From: Eretmocerus hayati
Lineage: Eukaryota > Arthropoda > Insecta > Hymenoptera > Aphelinidae
Direction: 5' to 3'
DNA length: 64,000 bases
NCBI GenBank assembly: GCA_029851415.1
Contig: CM056742.1
Location: forward strand, 134,714,715 to 134,778,714
Both the position numbers and the translations under genes were made by a program. Below the pieces are notes generated by a model. That model was not told the DNA's origin, ran no database searches, and saw nothing but the letters and a program-made list of their open reading frames with translations. Of this stretch, positions 13,325 to 25,800 are shown piece after piece (within the stretch, counting starts at the first letter, position 1; each line of letters opens with the position of its first letter).

Positions 13325-13620
13325 ATACCAGAAAATCACCAAAGTTGGGGAGGATTTAGTTCAAGTGTTAATGAACACCTGTGCAAAATTTCAGAATGAT
13401 TGACCGTTTTGTTTCGGAGTGGTAGCCATCAAAATCCCGCCACTTTTAACATTGTGTTTATATGGGAGTCGACGATCCCGCATGAGAGCCGTGCTAAGAG
13501 TGACGAATTCTGATGAGTACCACTCTGAAACAAAACGGTCAATCATCTTGAAATTTTGCACAGATGTTCATTAACACTTGAACTAAATCCTCACCAACTT
13601 TGGTGATATTCTGGTATATT
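13325..13620. repeat. Inverted repeat, about 100-bp arms
   Basis: Left arm 13325-13430 and right arm 13517-13620 are complementary: both contain the accaaagttgg / ccaactttggt pair, the ttgcacag core and the gaccgttttgttt / aaacaaaacggtc pair. A further copy of one arm is at 1-120. Confidence 0.85.
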
Positions 13621-13996
13621 TTGCAAATCAGTTATTTGAAGAATAAATTTTGGAGTGTAAATTTTAATTTGCAGCAGGTGGAACAGAGTGATAGGAATGT
13701 AAAGGTCTTTATTATTGATTTTTGTTAACGCGGTAATCGATTGATTGATAGAGAATTTTGGTAAACAGGTGATTATGTTAGGAAAGAAAGCAATTAACAG
13801 TCGGTGAACGTGAAAATTGGAATGAAAATGTATCATTTGGAACGCAAAATTTCGAGATCGATTCGACAAAATCTTTTGAGACTTTGTACGTGTATTTTGG
13901 AGACTGGGATGATGATGCCAGTGAATTTTGAACACGATCGCATGAATATTTTTTGACTTGTGAATTTTTTAATGAGAAATTTGAAATTTTTCGGAA

Positions 13997-14200
13997 AATA
14001 GTACATTATTGCCCTGGGCGCGTACGCCCAGTTCGGGCGCTAGGACAGTTTATTTCCCGAGTGAAGCGAGGAAAATAAGTCCTCCGCGCTCGAAATGGGC
14101 CTGCGAGCACAGAGCAATAAGGATTTTTCATCATGAGAATCCTAAAACCGAATTTGAATGCGGCCTTTTTAGGTTAGAATGATGAAAAAGCAAATTTTAT
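13997..14200 (-). mobile_element. AATAGTANATT-family element, copy 1
   Basis: It starts AATAGTACATTATTGCC and carries nested hairpins around gcgcgtacgc and cccgagtgaagcgaggaaa. Read in reverse it aligns with 44280-44480, sharing tctaacctaaaa, a gccgcNtttgaat-type word, ttttagg-ttctc, gcccatttNg and tgtcctagNgcccNaa. The right boundary is unclear. Confidence 0.65.
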
Positions 14201-14261
14201 AAATGATTTGTACTTCATTTTACTATATAAAAAAATGTCAAGGAAGTAACTTAGATGTTTT

Positions 14262-14418
14262 TCGGCGTGCTGGGTGCTGGATCGATTGGTTGATACGGAA
14301 TTTTGTTAAATTGTGATTATAAAGGTTTTATAGCCCAACGGAAAGGAGGTGCGAAAAAGCTAGAATAAAATGAGTTCCAATCGAAATTCCGTTTTAACCA
14401 ATCGATTCAGCACGTCGA
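14262..14418. repeat. Short inverted repeat, about 37-bp arms
   Basis: The left arm contains ctggatcgattggttgatac and ggaatttt; the right arm, read in reverse, gives gctgaatcgattggttaaaa and cggaattt. A related word (taatcgattgattgatagag) occurs in direct orientation at 13735. Confidence 0.65.
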
Positions 14419-14926
14419 GAAACTCGTAAATCAACAGCCTCAGATTTTTTGATGAGGAAGGACAGAATATTTTTAGTTTTTTAGATGAAAAAAATTATAA
14501 ATAAATGAAGAAAAATTCATAAGTATAAGAGTAATCATCGGGGGGCACTCAAAATCTAGCATTCCCATCTAGAGACGACTCCGAACATGGCATAGAAATT
14601 TCAGGACGATCGATCAAACCAGTGAGGAGTTTTGCTGAGCGATAGAAAACAACATACACACACAGACACGGAAAGAGGGCTCGAAAGATGGGGTTGTACT
14701 AATTTTGTGACGGATTATAACGAAATTTGTGACCTACATTAGATATGTAGATCTTGGCGAAAGGGAGAGGACTGTACAAATTTCATGTATTCAAGACCTT
14801 CAATGAAGGAAAAAAAAAATTTTTTACAAAAAATTTGACGAAAATTTTCCTGGCACCAAATGAATGCTTTCTTTTTCGAGAAAGCAAAAAATGCGGGGGG
14901 GGGGTACTTACTTTTCGGACACCCTG

Positions 14927-16377
14927 TAGATTCTAGGAGATGGTCCGCAGTATTGGGTAGATTCTGATAATGTTGCAGGCTATCATGATGTATATCTACC
15001 TAATGAAATTCGTCACTTTGTATGAAATAATCTTTCTAGAAAAAAAAAAAAAAAAAAATTACTCAAATATTTTCACAGTTGAGAATGACTAGATATGAAT
15101 TTCCTAAGCTTTTGAGCCTGTAATGTAGGACATTATAGAACGAAGTTTTGATAAAATCAAAAGATATTCAAGCCTCGTCCTTATTCTACGTCGATCCTCA
15201 TTCCTGTGGTTCTCGATTGGAATCTGATTAAGAAGATATTCGAGGATATTCAAATGAGGATCATAAATCGCTGGTAATGGTAAATTTTGTGTTCCTTGCG
15301 GATCAAGTGAGCTCTCGTTGTGCATAATAATGATCGACCTCAGCGGTGCAGTACGATAACCTCACGCGGCTTGTTAGCTGGCCAATAAATTAGATCTACA
15401 TTCCCAATTGATGTCAAGCGCAATTATAAAACCTTGTACCGATAAAATACGAAGCTCGGGACGAAGGAAATTTATTTTTTACTGTCTCATCGACATCATA
15501 TTACCTACTTAAAATCTTATTACAGTAACTCGAATTATGACTCGATAGTTACATCCTCAATGTGGACGTATTCTCGATAAAACTTCAAAAAAGGATTGAT
15601 TTTCTATCAAATACAAATCTTGTTAGATGATCATTGGATTAATCAACAAGCTTGGCATCCAATCTTGTGAATTACCTTGGTAATTCACAAGATTCGATGG
15701 ATGGATTGGTATCAATTATCAGCTGATTAAAATCAAGCATGCTCTTCTTGATCTTTGAGAAATTTATGAACAAAATTATATATTTTATTATTCATACCGT
15801 TCTTTATCTTTTGCTTGATTATAGTTTCTTTTGAAACAACGTTCAAGAGTTCATGACTCGATTGATGCTCCAGGAGAAATTGATATCAGCAATTTATCTG
15901 TGAGTGATGTTAGTTCTTTAGTTGTCAAGCCGGTTCTATCATGATCATTCCTGTTCATCACCTCTTCAAGCAATTATAGCAATCACATTCCATTGAGATC
16001 ACTCATTTGCATCTTCTATCTCATTCCTTTAATGAATATATAATGCCATTCATCACTTCTGCATCACTACAATTTTCTGCTCGGATCAAGGGGTCTCAGA
16101 TCAATGGGGATATGAAAATTGATGAATTCGGAACAGCTATCGGAACAGAACTGTACTGCCACCAAAATCTGTCTTTTAATTTGACCATCGAATTGAGCTG
16201 CCTCCAAAATGTGGCCAATTAAACAAAATTCGCGAGATTTTGCCCAATATTCTTGACTTCTAAGCAAATCTTCAATGTTTCATCCAGGCATGTTTCTGGA
16301 TGGATTGCTTGAGTCTATGGACAGTGGCGATGGAGGAATTGTTAAAAAATGTCTCAAACTATCGCGAGGAAACCGTA
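14927..16377. other. No gene recognised; one poly-A run
   Basis: The stretch is AT-rich with a run of about 20 A at 15039-15058, which could be a retroposon tail or slippage. A short dyad (caatcttgtgaattacc / ggtaattcacaagattcg) is at about 15660-15700. No recognisable frame was seen. Confidence 0.6.
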
Positions 16378-18274
16378 TTAACCCGTAAATGACATACTGG
16401 GTTGGAATGACCCCAAGCAATTTCCAAAAATTTTCTTTTCTTAAAATCGTTGTATTTAGACCGCTACGCACCATCTGCCTTCCATTTCAGTTTCCAATTA
16501 TCGGCTGGTGCAGATGCTATAGTCTCACGCTCGCATCCAACAAAATTGGACGTAATCTTTGCTGGGGTCAGACTGATCCCAATGTGTGATTTGTGTACGT
16601 AAAATGAGGTTTGACGCAAATCTTCCCTTACCATAATCTTACTGCTACACGCCATTTATTTTAAGTTTGAGTTTCTAACTATCAGTTGGTGCAGTTGTCA
16701 CCGCTCGCCACACTCGAGTCTCGTATCTGTCAGACGTAATTCTATCTGAGGTCAGCCTGACCCCAGTGTGTCATTTATGCACATCATATCTCATATGGAG
16801 CTCAATTGGTAAATCCGTCAACTTCTTAGGAATAACATTGTGTTAGTCGTAACTGTCGGCTCGTGCATCCTACAGGGCCTTATGAGTGCCCGTTTTGGAG
16901 CTCAATTTCTCGAGTACAATTCGAAGAACCTTAGTTGATCTACACGATCCTTGGATCCTAGTTCTTTGGAAATCAAAGCAGTGGAAAAATTTCGCCAAAA
17001 ATCGACCCTCTACAACTTTTATCTAGTTCTACACGTAAAAAATTTTCCTGAACCTAGATCTTTCCCTCCGTTGTTGTTTGTGATGCCAACTTCAAAATCT
17101 AATTGAAACAGAGGTCCGAAAGATTGTTACCTTATCGACAAGAAGTAGGAGATCGAAATAGTGTGAGTAAGCGGGTTCGGCAGGGTAATTCGGCCCACCC
17201 GAAGCAGCTACACTACGAGGTATCATTTATTCTTCATTTCGTCTTTAGATGTTTAAGTCCAAGTAATTTTCTCAAAGCAATTGATATTGCTATCCAGACA
17301 TACGTTCAATCGTTCCGCTCGCACAAGTTCAAGTCGCAACGATCACTAGCCGTAGCCATACGTCTGAATGAAGAGTCATTCCATAGGTGCAGATATCGCT
17401 TCGAAATTCTCACAAATCCAAAATCGTTCCGACTTCCCATTTCGTGCATCTCTTGTGAATTACTGAATGTTTTCTGACAGCTGAAAAAATGAGATCACCA
17501 TTTACAAGAGATGAGGTGGCAATCAAATCAAAAAGGACCTCATACTAATAAAATTCATCCACAATTTAATTCGAAGAAATGTCCGCAGCAAGTTATTATT
17601 TAGAGACGTGATTTATGGATTCATAATCTTGACTGTATGGTTAATAACAAGTTGATAACTCTGTTATTTCGAGTGTATGGAGCACATCATGTTCAATATG
17701 TTGAGATCTTACGAGATTTTGATGGAAATTTTGAGTAAAGGCTAATAATTCTGTAAAAATTTCACTTTTTTCGGCGATTCCCAGAACAACCATCTCTCAA
17801 AGATACTTAGGGAACCATTTTGAGGGAAAAAACATCACATAGCACCAACATGACTATAAATCAAGCTAATTTCACTCGAGATTTAAGGCTGCTGAAAAGG
17901 GGGGGGGCCGAATAACCCCGAAGACGCGGATAATCATAGACCACCCTATTTTCTTACATTTTTCAAGTCTATCCACTCCGATCTTGATTTTGTGCAAAGC
18001 ATTGAATGCCCGAAGCCAAGACCCAAATTTTTAGCTTTTGAACGTTCTTGTAGCCCTATTCTAGTCAAAGGTATGGCGATCAGAAGGTTGAAACTGGATC
18101 CAAATTACCCGATTCTACGGTATTGTTTTGTTTTGAGGACTTTCAACTGATACAAGAAATTTTCAAAGACGATATACTCGACGCGATTGGAGAGGCATCA
18201 AATTTTCGACTTCGGGTCAATTTGACCCAGTGTATATTCATGATCTGTTTTGAAAGTATGTCATTTAAGGGTTA
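16378..18274. mobile_element. TTAA-bounded piggyBac-like element (1.9 kb)
   Basis: The left end TTAACCCGTAAATGACATAC and the right end read in reverse, TTAACCCTTAAATGACATAC, are inverted repeats, both including TTAA. Inside there are degenerate repeats of about 186 bp (gtcagactgatcccaatgtg at 16566, gtcagcctgaccccagtgtg at 16752) and another gggtcaatttgacccagtgt near the right end. TTAACCC termini and gggtca..tgaccc palindromes are typical of piggyBac-related elements. No transposase frame was recognised. Confidence 0.7.
17112..17219 (+). CDS. Doubtful candidate upstream exon of multiplexin
   Basis: A 108-bp open segment lies between an AG (gaaacag) and a GT (GAG|gtatc) and is phase 0-0, so it would join in frame to the exon at 19784. 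It would encode 36 hydrophilic, Arg/Gln-rich residues (beginning RSERLLPYRQE, ending KQLHYE). It is more GC-rich than its flanks. Against it: the acceptor has no pyrimidine tract, the sequence has no recognisable domain, and it sits inside a region bounded by TTAA inverted repeats (16378-18274), so it may be transposon filler. I list it because no better exon was found upstream. Confidence 0.22.
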
Positions 18275-19783
18275 AATACATAAGAAACGAGAATCGCAAA
18301 GTCTTCAACTTTTATTTTTTGTGATGCAAACTAATATGACCATGTGCTGATAATTCAGACTGACATATTTGAATTCGAAATAATTTACTGACAGCCTTAG
18401 ACCTCGAATTGAATCGATCGATCATTGGAAAACACTTAACGGTTCCGAGTGCTGCTAGCCGCCTATTGCAAATCTGTATCCTTTGCATGGAGCAACTCAA
18501 TTTACCGTGCCGTGAAGCGAATATTAATCATCCAACTCGGATCTATGCGTAAAATCACGACTTCCGTAGACGGTGGAAGATAATTTATCATACACCGAGC
18601 GATGAGGATAGGTCGCGTGACCCGGGAGGTCGAGTTTGACCTCCGGTTATAGAGTATGAGTAAGATAAAGCATTGGGTCATAGACTATGTGCTTTTGACA
18701 ACTGTGGAAGAAATGATGAAGGAGACATAAGTGCGGCTATCGTTGCTGGAGTCACCTGAGAGGGACAAAATTTAGTTTCTTCTCGATTTTGTACTTGAAT
18801 CTTCATCTGCATTACTTGGTGCTTCGGGAGACTTCTTAAGGTAGCATTATTCCTTAGAAACAGATGAAATTAAGATATTAAAATCATCAATAAGGGTCAG
18901 AACCATATTAGATATTCTTCAAATACACAGTTACCACACCGAATTGACTATTTCTTCCAAATGCGCGTTGGAAAACTATGTCTGGATGGAAAAGCCTCGT
19001 ATTGATGAAATTAGGAAAGATGAATTACTACGAGAGAGGAACCATCATACCTCTATACTGGGAAGAATTCGTCCATTATGAGAACATAATCTTGCCATCA
19101 TATGATCACTATTCACCTAGAAAATTTAGCTGTCATCTATAAGTTAACCAGAAATGAAGCTAAACGTAGCATCAATACTATAGCTTCTTTCACTTGAAAT
19201 CTATCTGTGCGAGTTCCATTCCCTGTATTCCATCTATTTAGAACGACATTTGATCATTACGGTACTGGTTTACTACCCATGAGTGAAGAGGCTACCTATG
19301 TTCTGTCTTCTTTATTCCATGCTTCTTTAATCTTATTCTGCATCGTTTGGTACCCATAATGCTGGGATGCTATTGTATTTTCTTGCGTAATCCCGATCAT
19401 GATTTCTCATCCTGATATTGTCTGTTCTGCTTTTAAATCATATTCATGAGTATATTTTTTACGGTATCTGAACCAGATTCTCTTTAACAAACCTATGAAA
19501 GAAATTTGAAAAGTCGAGAGGAACTCCATTCTGTGAAAGTCTCCTTTACAGTGCGCAAAGCACACTTGTTGACATTGTTAAGCATTGAAAATTTCGATAT
19601 AGGAAAAAGCAGACTTCATTATCCTAGGTTAAAATTTCATAGCTATTCTAATATACCCCGATTAGTTTACGTATTTTTAAATTCATCTGTGAATAACAAT
19701 TAGTATTATAATTCATGCGTGTTTGTAATTTCTGTCTATACCATGGGATCATACAATTTTCGAAGAGCCTTCTCAATTCTCAG
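18275..19783. other. Probable intron, nothing recognised
   Basis: AT-rich sequence just upstream of the first secure exon. Because that exon is internal and phase 0, this must be intron unless an alternative promoter is used. No repeat with a second copy was noticed here. Confidence 0.6.
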
Positions 19784-19877
19784 GTTGATGACATTGAAGA
19801 TGATATAGAATATGAAGAAAACCGGATCCCTGCAACAGTAACACCACCGTCGCCACCTCCATCATCCATCCCCAATG
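19784..19877 (+). CDS. Mp: Multiplexin exon: acidic and Pro/Thr-rich NC segment (first visible exon)
   Basis: The acceptor is ctcaattctcag and the donor AATG|gtaagg. The exon is 94 nt, enters in phase 0 and ends in phase 1, and gives visible residues 1-31. It opens with an acidic run ([13 protein letters not shown]) containing one Tyr flanked by acids, a context that favours tyrosine sulfation, though that is inference. It closes with a Pro/Ser/Thr stretch ([14 protein letters not shown]) of the mucin-like type found between the N-terminal domain and the first collagen block of multiplexins. There is no ATG with a signal peptide, so this is an internal exon. Confidence 0.85.
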
Positions 19878-22800
19878 GTAAGGAAAAACATTCAAAGTTA
19901 TAAATATCCAATTCTTTCGAGACACTCTAATAATAGATTCGGCACTAAATTACAAAATCCTGTGGCATGGTCTTGGACTGTGAAAGGTGAAATATGCGTG
20001 TTCTCTAATCACCCCCAATGATTGTACAATCTCTGCTCCTCAAATTTGTGATATTCAAAAGCGAAAAATGGATGAAACTGGTCATTCTAGGACTCATTCT
20101 AGAGTTTGCCGGAAGACTATCAAAATGAGCTACGCGTATTCAGTATTTACTATCTTTTTGCGAATTCTTTGCAAACTTTTGGAAAGATGATTCTTTCAGT
20201 CCATGGAGTGTGAAATGCGTACGATTGTCTTGAATTGACATTTCGTAGCATTGGAAAATTTTCCAGTCAATAGAGTCCACAAATCGGATAAGGCTTGGGA
20301 GGTGTAAGGTGATACATGTTAGATGAAATAACGAAATCTCATATGACTCACAGCTTCCAGAGAACCAATTAGAGCTGAGAAAGGAGAGAAAGGAGAAAAA
20401 GGTGAAAAGGGCGAAGGAGTGAGAGGTCCACCGGGTCCACCCGGGAAAGGCTACGATTTCAACGATGAGGTATGTGATAATGTGGTACGCTCTAGTATGA
20501 TTTCTATCTCTGCAACGGCGAATGCAGTATAGTCTCTTAGGAAATGAGGAAAAACCTCTCATATTCTCACATTTTATCGATATAACTTTTCTAAAATAGC
20601 CAAAACTTCCTTGAGCAAAGATTGAAGGGCTCACATCAGGGAGTTTCTGATTTGAATCGAATTGTTCCTTTGCTGCGTTACCGGCTGATCCCAAAGCCAA
20701 CTCGATGAGTTCCGTCGAGTTTTGGCTGAAATTCGATGAGCTGCGCATGTGTACTTGTGCTGTGCATATGCATGCATATGCATATTTGTGGGCAAACCCT
20801 AAGTGGAAATTCTGTATCAACCAATCGCTACAAAAATTATGACTAGATTATTTATTGGAACAAATTCCGATAACATTATGTTCGGTGAAATATATTGAAA
20901 ATATGATGTTGAATTCCCGTTCAGTAGGATAAAAATGTTAGCGAGTATGGAGCTTGAATTGCAGTGGAATGTTTAGTGGAATAAGAGGAGGAACAGGTTA
21001 AATTTTGGTGCTTATTCGGTTAAGGATTCATTGCGAGTAATGTGATGAAATTCAAGCAAGGAATTAAATTTTATCTCATAAAATTCATTGGAGGTGGAAC
21101 CAATCCGTGAAATGGGGCCAAGATAGACTGGGCTTTTCCTCCACTAACGTTGAAGAATCTCTAGAAATTCCAAAAAGGTCGACGGAACCGTTGAAGAATT
21201 TTTTAAATGACATGGGAGAGGTATATAGCAAAATTAATATCTCCAAAGTAGGAGGGTAAATGAACATCCCGTATCAATCTAGCGCTTCAAAATAGAATCA
21301 AATGATACGGAGAGAGTGAGTCTAGATCTTCAAATGGAGGGAGGTTAATGATATGACGTTTGGACCAACATTGCAAGGAAGCATGGTGAGATTTAGGCAG
21401 AATAAATTTAGTGGAAGTCTGACTAATTTGTCAATATGGTTCAAATTTGCAAGAGATAATCATCGGTCAATGACGAACAAACCCTTGAAATTTTATAGAG
21501 ATTAAGTGAAGGGGTTGAGACCGGTTGTATGATAATCAAAAGACAACGAACTCACATGTACACATACGGGTAGTTTAAAATATTTTGTCAAAGACGGTTC
21601 ATGTGTTGGGAGTAATAAATGGGGGTACTAATTGATTGATCTTGTTAAGTAGAACAAGATGGAATGAATTTTATTAGTTGTACAGGACTATATCAAATGG
21701 TTCAAAATTGGAGGGAACGAAAAATTTTTAGCTAAAAACTCCTCACCATCACAAGTCTTTATGTTGAGGAAGCGAAATAAGATTCTACATATCAAGTCTA
21801 AACAATTTGGTGCATACGGATTATTCACTCAAGACTTGGCACCTATTTATTACACGCCTGTTCGTGACTCATTACATTATGGAAGTGAAAATGATGAATT
21901 ATTTTGGCTTGAGAAGTCATTATAAATTGTTCATGTTGTTGTATGTATGTACATTATTTCATTCACGCGTGAAACTAGAGCCTCTCGAAGGATTCAATTC
22001 ATTTGATTCTCTAGGTTGTTTAATAATTTACTTGATGATTACAGGAATGGACGGCAAGGCTCCCAAAAGGCCCTCCGGGTCCAAAAGGCGATCCTGGTGA
22101 ATGTGCTTGCAACGCAACATCTCTATTAACATCATTTGCCATGCCAAGAATGATGGAAGGGCAGAAAGGAGAGCCGGGTTCGCCCGGTCATGAGGGCAAG
22201 CCCGGTCCGCTTGGATTGACGGTACCTGATTGCTGCCTCTGCGAGCCTTCATCAATTTTCCTCTTGTCTATCCTTTCTCATTTACTCATTCAATATTCTC
22301 AAGCTTCCTCTATGGTTCAATATTTCAGAGGGAGGGCTATTGTATCATGGAGGGATGTGAAGGATAAATATCCGTACACGTATTATTTATAGTGAAAGAT
22401 GAGATTCAGAAGACTCCGGTTTTAGGGACTACACCACACAAGATCATCGAACACTTTACACATAAGAAACTCAATTTTTTTATCATATTAAAAAATAATT
22501 TGCATTACAACTGATGTAAATTTATTTGGCATTGACGTACAGGGAGCAGCTGGTCCTCCAGGTGAACGTGGTCACGATGGTCCAGCCGGACCAAAAGGTG
22601 ACAAAGGTGATCAAGGACCAATTGGCCCCGAAGGACCTCAAGGCCATAAGGGTGAGCCTGGTCGTGATGGAGCCCCAGGAGAAAAAGGAGCTCAAGGTCC
22701 ACCCGGACCACCTGGTAAAGGTGATTTCGGTGCATATGATGTGAGTATTGTATCCACGATGATTAGTATCGATAAAATTTGATTAGGTGTTTAATTGCAT

Positions 22801-25800
22801 TTGATAGTAAGATCAGATCAGAAGCTTCGACATTTGAAAATGGTGTCCAACATTGCTCCAACATCTTATGCTTCAGAAATGACTCGGTGTACGTTAACGA
22901 TGCTGGATACACTAGCAATGAGTACAAGTCATTCACTTACTCACATAATAGTGGTTTCTCAACATAAATCAGATGATTTGCCAGCTAATATGGACGAATT
23001 TTCACTGGAAAACGACTACTTCAGCTTTTCACTTTTTTTTTATCTCTTCTTTGCACTCACCGCATCAACTTTGAGGTTTCATAAAATGACTCATAGCTTT
23101 TTTCCCTCTGCCTTTGAAGGTTTCCTTAGTTTATACTGATTGCGAGTCACTTTGAAATACAAATCTACAATTTTGCAAGTTTCTGGATTTTCTGAGCGTC
23201 CCTTTGAGTTTCGGTACCTCTAACGGGAGTACTTAATCTTCTTTAATTAACTCAAAATTGCTGGACTGGACGATGGGGAACTGTGGAGTATTGACTTGCT
23301 TTTCACAGTCAAGATTTTCGAGAGTCATTCACGATATTTTGCGACGAGTAACATCACTGATATCTATTCCTTTGATGATTGAATATTCTGGATATTTGAG
23401 GTGCCTATGGGGCTGTGCTTCGAACGTAATAAGAATGTATTGAATATTTTATATCGGACTGATTTTATATCAAGGATTTTTCAATTGTGATTTGATGAGT
23501 CATCAGCGTTCCGTGCATTAACCTTGGGTCAATGTTCAACTGAATCGAATTCAATCAGCTTTCAAATGACTCGATGGATCAAGCAAATTCCTTTATCAAC
23601 TCAGTTTATCCTCGCATGAAGATAATTTATCGCTTCGATTTTCGAGAGTTCCAAGAATATTCCTTCTGCTACAAGAGACATTTATTTTACATATTTTGGA
23701 GTCATTTTATTAATTCCCCAGACCCTGTAAGTGAACTTCGCAAGCTCTTTGATAGCTTTTTGTGCAGTTTTATTGATACGGTGAGGCGCGCTGAATACTT
23801 CAAAATTACTGAGCCGGAAACTAACGGCAATACGCGAGATGAGAGAATTTTTGTTTGTTGGAATTCCGAATTATTATTTTAAAAATCACACGTTACGCTC
23901 GATGACTGTCAGTTACGCAAAAATATTCCTACCGCATCATGACTTTGATTTCAAACCAATAACGCGCACATCCGCGGCGATCATCGCTTGATATGCTTTC
24001 AGTGAATCGGCGCGTATGGCTCGAATGATTGCTCGTGGTCGGTGTGGCGGTATAGCGATTACTCTTCTCAACCTCAAATTTCATGGATGCAAAAAAGGCG
24101 AACCAGCCATTTCGGTCTCATAGTTACGATCGGTGGGATATACCCGCTGCATTTGTTCGTTGCCATCGTCGGTCGAAGCGCGCAAAAGTCGATATCTCGC
24201 ACGTGCTTCCATCGGACTTCGCGACAATGCAGACGAAGCTCTACCTAACAAGTGTACGGTTTGAGGTGGGGAGAGGGAGGTTTGACGGGGGTATAGGTAC
24301 ATCGGGCTCCCCTGGGAATGGCAAATTCGCCGAATGGAAATGGAGCGGGTGGCGCACCGCGGGGAATACTGGCACATTACTCGCAAAGCGGCTGCCGGAC
24401 AATATGTCCCGTATCCGCGCATTTTACTCCCATGGGATCACCTCCAGCGCCTTTCCAGGCTTCTTTTGTTTTTTGATCCCTCTTCTCATGCTTTGTTCTT
24501 CAAACATATGCTCACAGATTGGCATCCAACCTCTCCTTGTGTTCGATCAGAAGCGTCTGCCAGAAAATCCACGCAACAAGTCCACAACATTTCTTATAGA
24601 TTACTCGTGGGATTTTTCGAAAATTCCATGATCATCACAAGGACATACGTAAGAATCGATGTGGAATTTTCGTGCCTTGTGAAATTCTACGGAAGAACTA
24701 CGAGAAATCCATGTCGAATTTTCCATTCCAATTTTTCTTTAAATCGGATGGACTGAATTCAGAAATACATTGTAAGACTTTGGATGATCCCCCCTCCTTC
24801 TTGCCCCGGAATTCGACTGACCTGTATTACAAAAACTTCAGCAATCTCGTACAAATTTTTTCCGGAATTCATACTGTCTGTATGAGTCTCAAAGCGAGTT
24901 CGTGGATTTCATCAACGAACATCGTTTCATTCTACGTATGTACGGGAGTATGTACGATAAGGTTGAAACTCGATCCGTATTGTGGCGCACCACTATACGC
25001 ATACATCCACTCTGATTAGATACATATCCAAAAGTTTATGAAGCTGTTGAGTACCAAAGACTGAGAGAAGTGAATGACTAGTTGTGGTAGCAAATAACGA
25101 GATTTGAGTGAGTGAGAGATGCCTCTGAACGTACGAGAGATATCACCGATGCTGACTGATCAAGTTAATTTCAGAGTGATGTTCTGGATAAATTAGAGAG
25201 TAGCTCGTGAACAGTGACGTTGAAAGGAATCTTGCTGACTTATGAAAGAATTGCAAATAGAAGTCTCTCTGGTGGAGGGCTTTCGCAGTATCTGCAACTG
25301 ACTTACCTGAAGTACCTAGCGGAATCGATTCAGCGGGTTGAAATGACTCAGTAAACATCAAGACATATCTCAAAATTCGCGTAGCATCCTCAAAAGTCAT
25401 CACACGAGGCCCACGCTAGTCTCGTTCGTATCAAAAGTCGAGTCAGTTTTCACTCGTTAAATTTCCCGATCTGAAAACTATGTGAAAAACTTCTTCGGGT
25501 CATCAACTTTGAAATCGTCTAGGAGAGAATGCGATTCTGAAAAATTGCTCACTCAACTTTTGCTTTTGAAGATGAATATGACGATTCCGGGGAAAAGTTT
25601 TCCAAAAATTTCCCAAGGAGGTGGGGAATGCTTCGAAGACTCCGGACTCGATTTAATGCCTTCCAAATGAGTTCAAAATTGTACATCAAAAATTTGAAGG
25701 AGACATATTCATCCACCTCGGAGATCAAGCGAGACGAACACGAAAATTTTAGAATCTCAAATTTCTCATTTTCACCTAAAAAGTCGATTTTGACATGGTT

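Larger units (their letters stand above)
11209..14926. mobile_element. TA-flanked Tc1/mariner-type non-autonomous element (3.7 kb)
   Basis: The left end CAGGGTGTCCCAAAAGTAAG (11209) and the right end (ctta)CTTTTCGGACACCCTG (ending 14926) are inverted repeats of about 27 bp, each flanked by TA. CAGGGTGTCC with a TA target is typical of Tc1/mariner ends. No transposase frame is visible. The interior holds a large hairpin (11248-12772) and several other repeats, so the two ends may belong to one expanded element or to two related ones. Confidence 0.7.

Noticed and set aside
20140..20820. 226-codon antisense frame
   Set aside because: It overlaps the collagen exon at 20354-20469 on the other strand and the truncated MITE; it is a shadow.
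24083..24631. Longest + frame in the window without a domain (182 codons)
   Set aside because: It lies in a GC-rich patch that is also open on the reverse strand, has no recognisable domain, and its second half is ordinary intron. [11 protein letters not shown] word looks collagen-like but is only three triplets, with no downstream splice signal in register.
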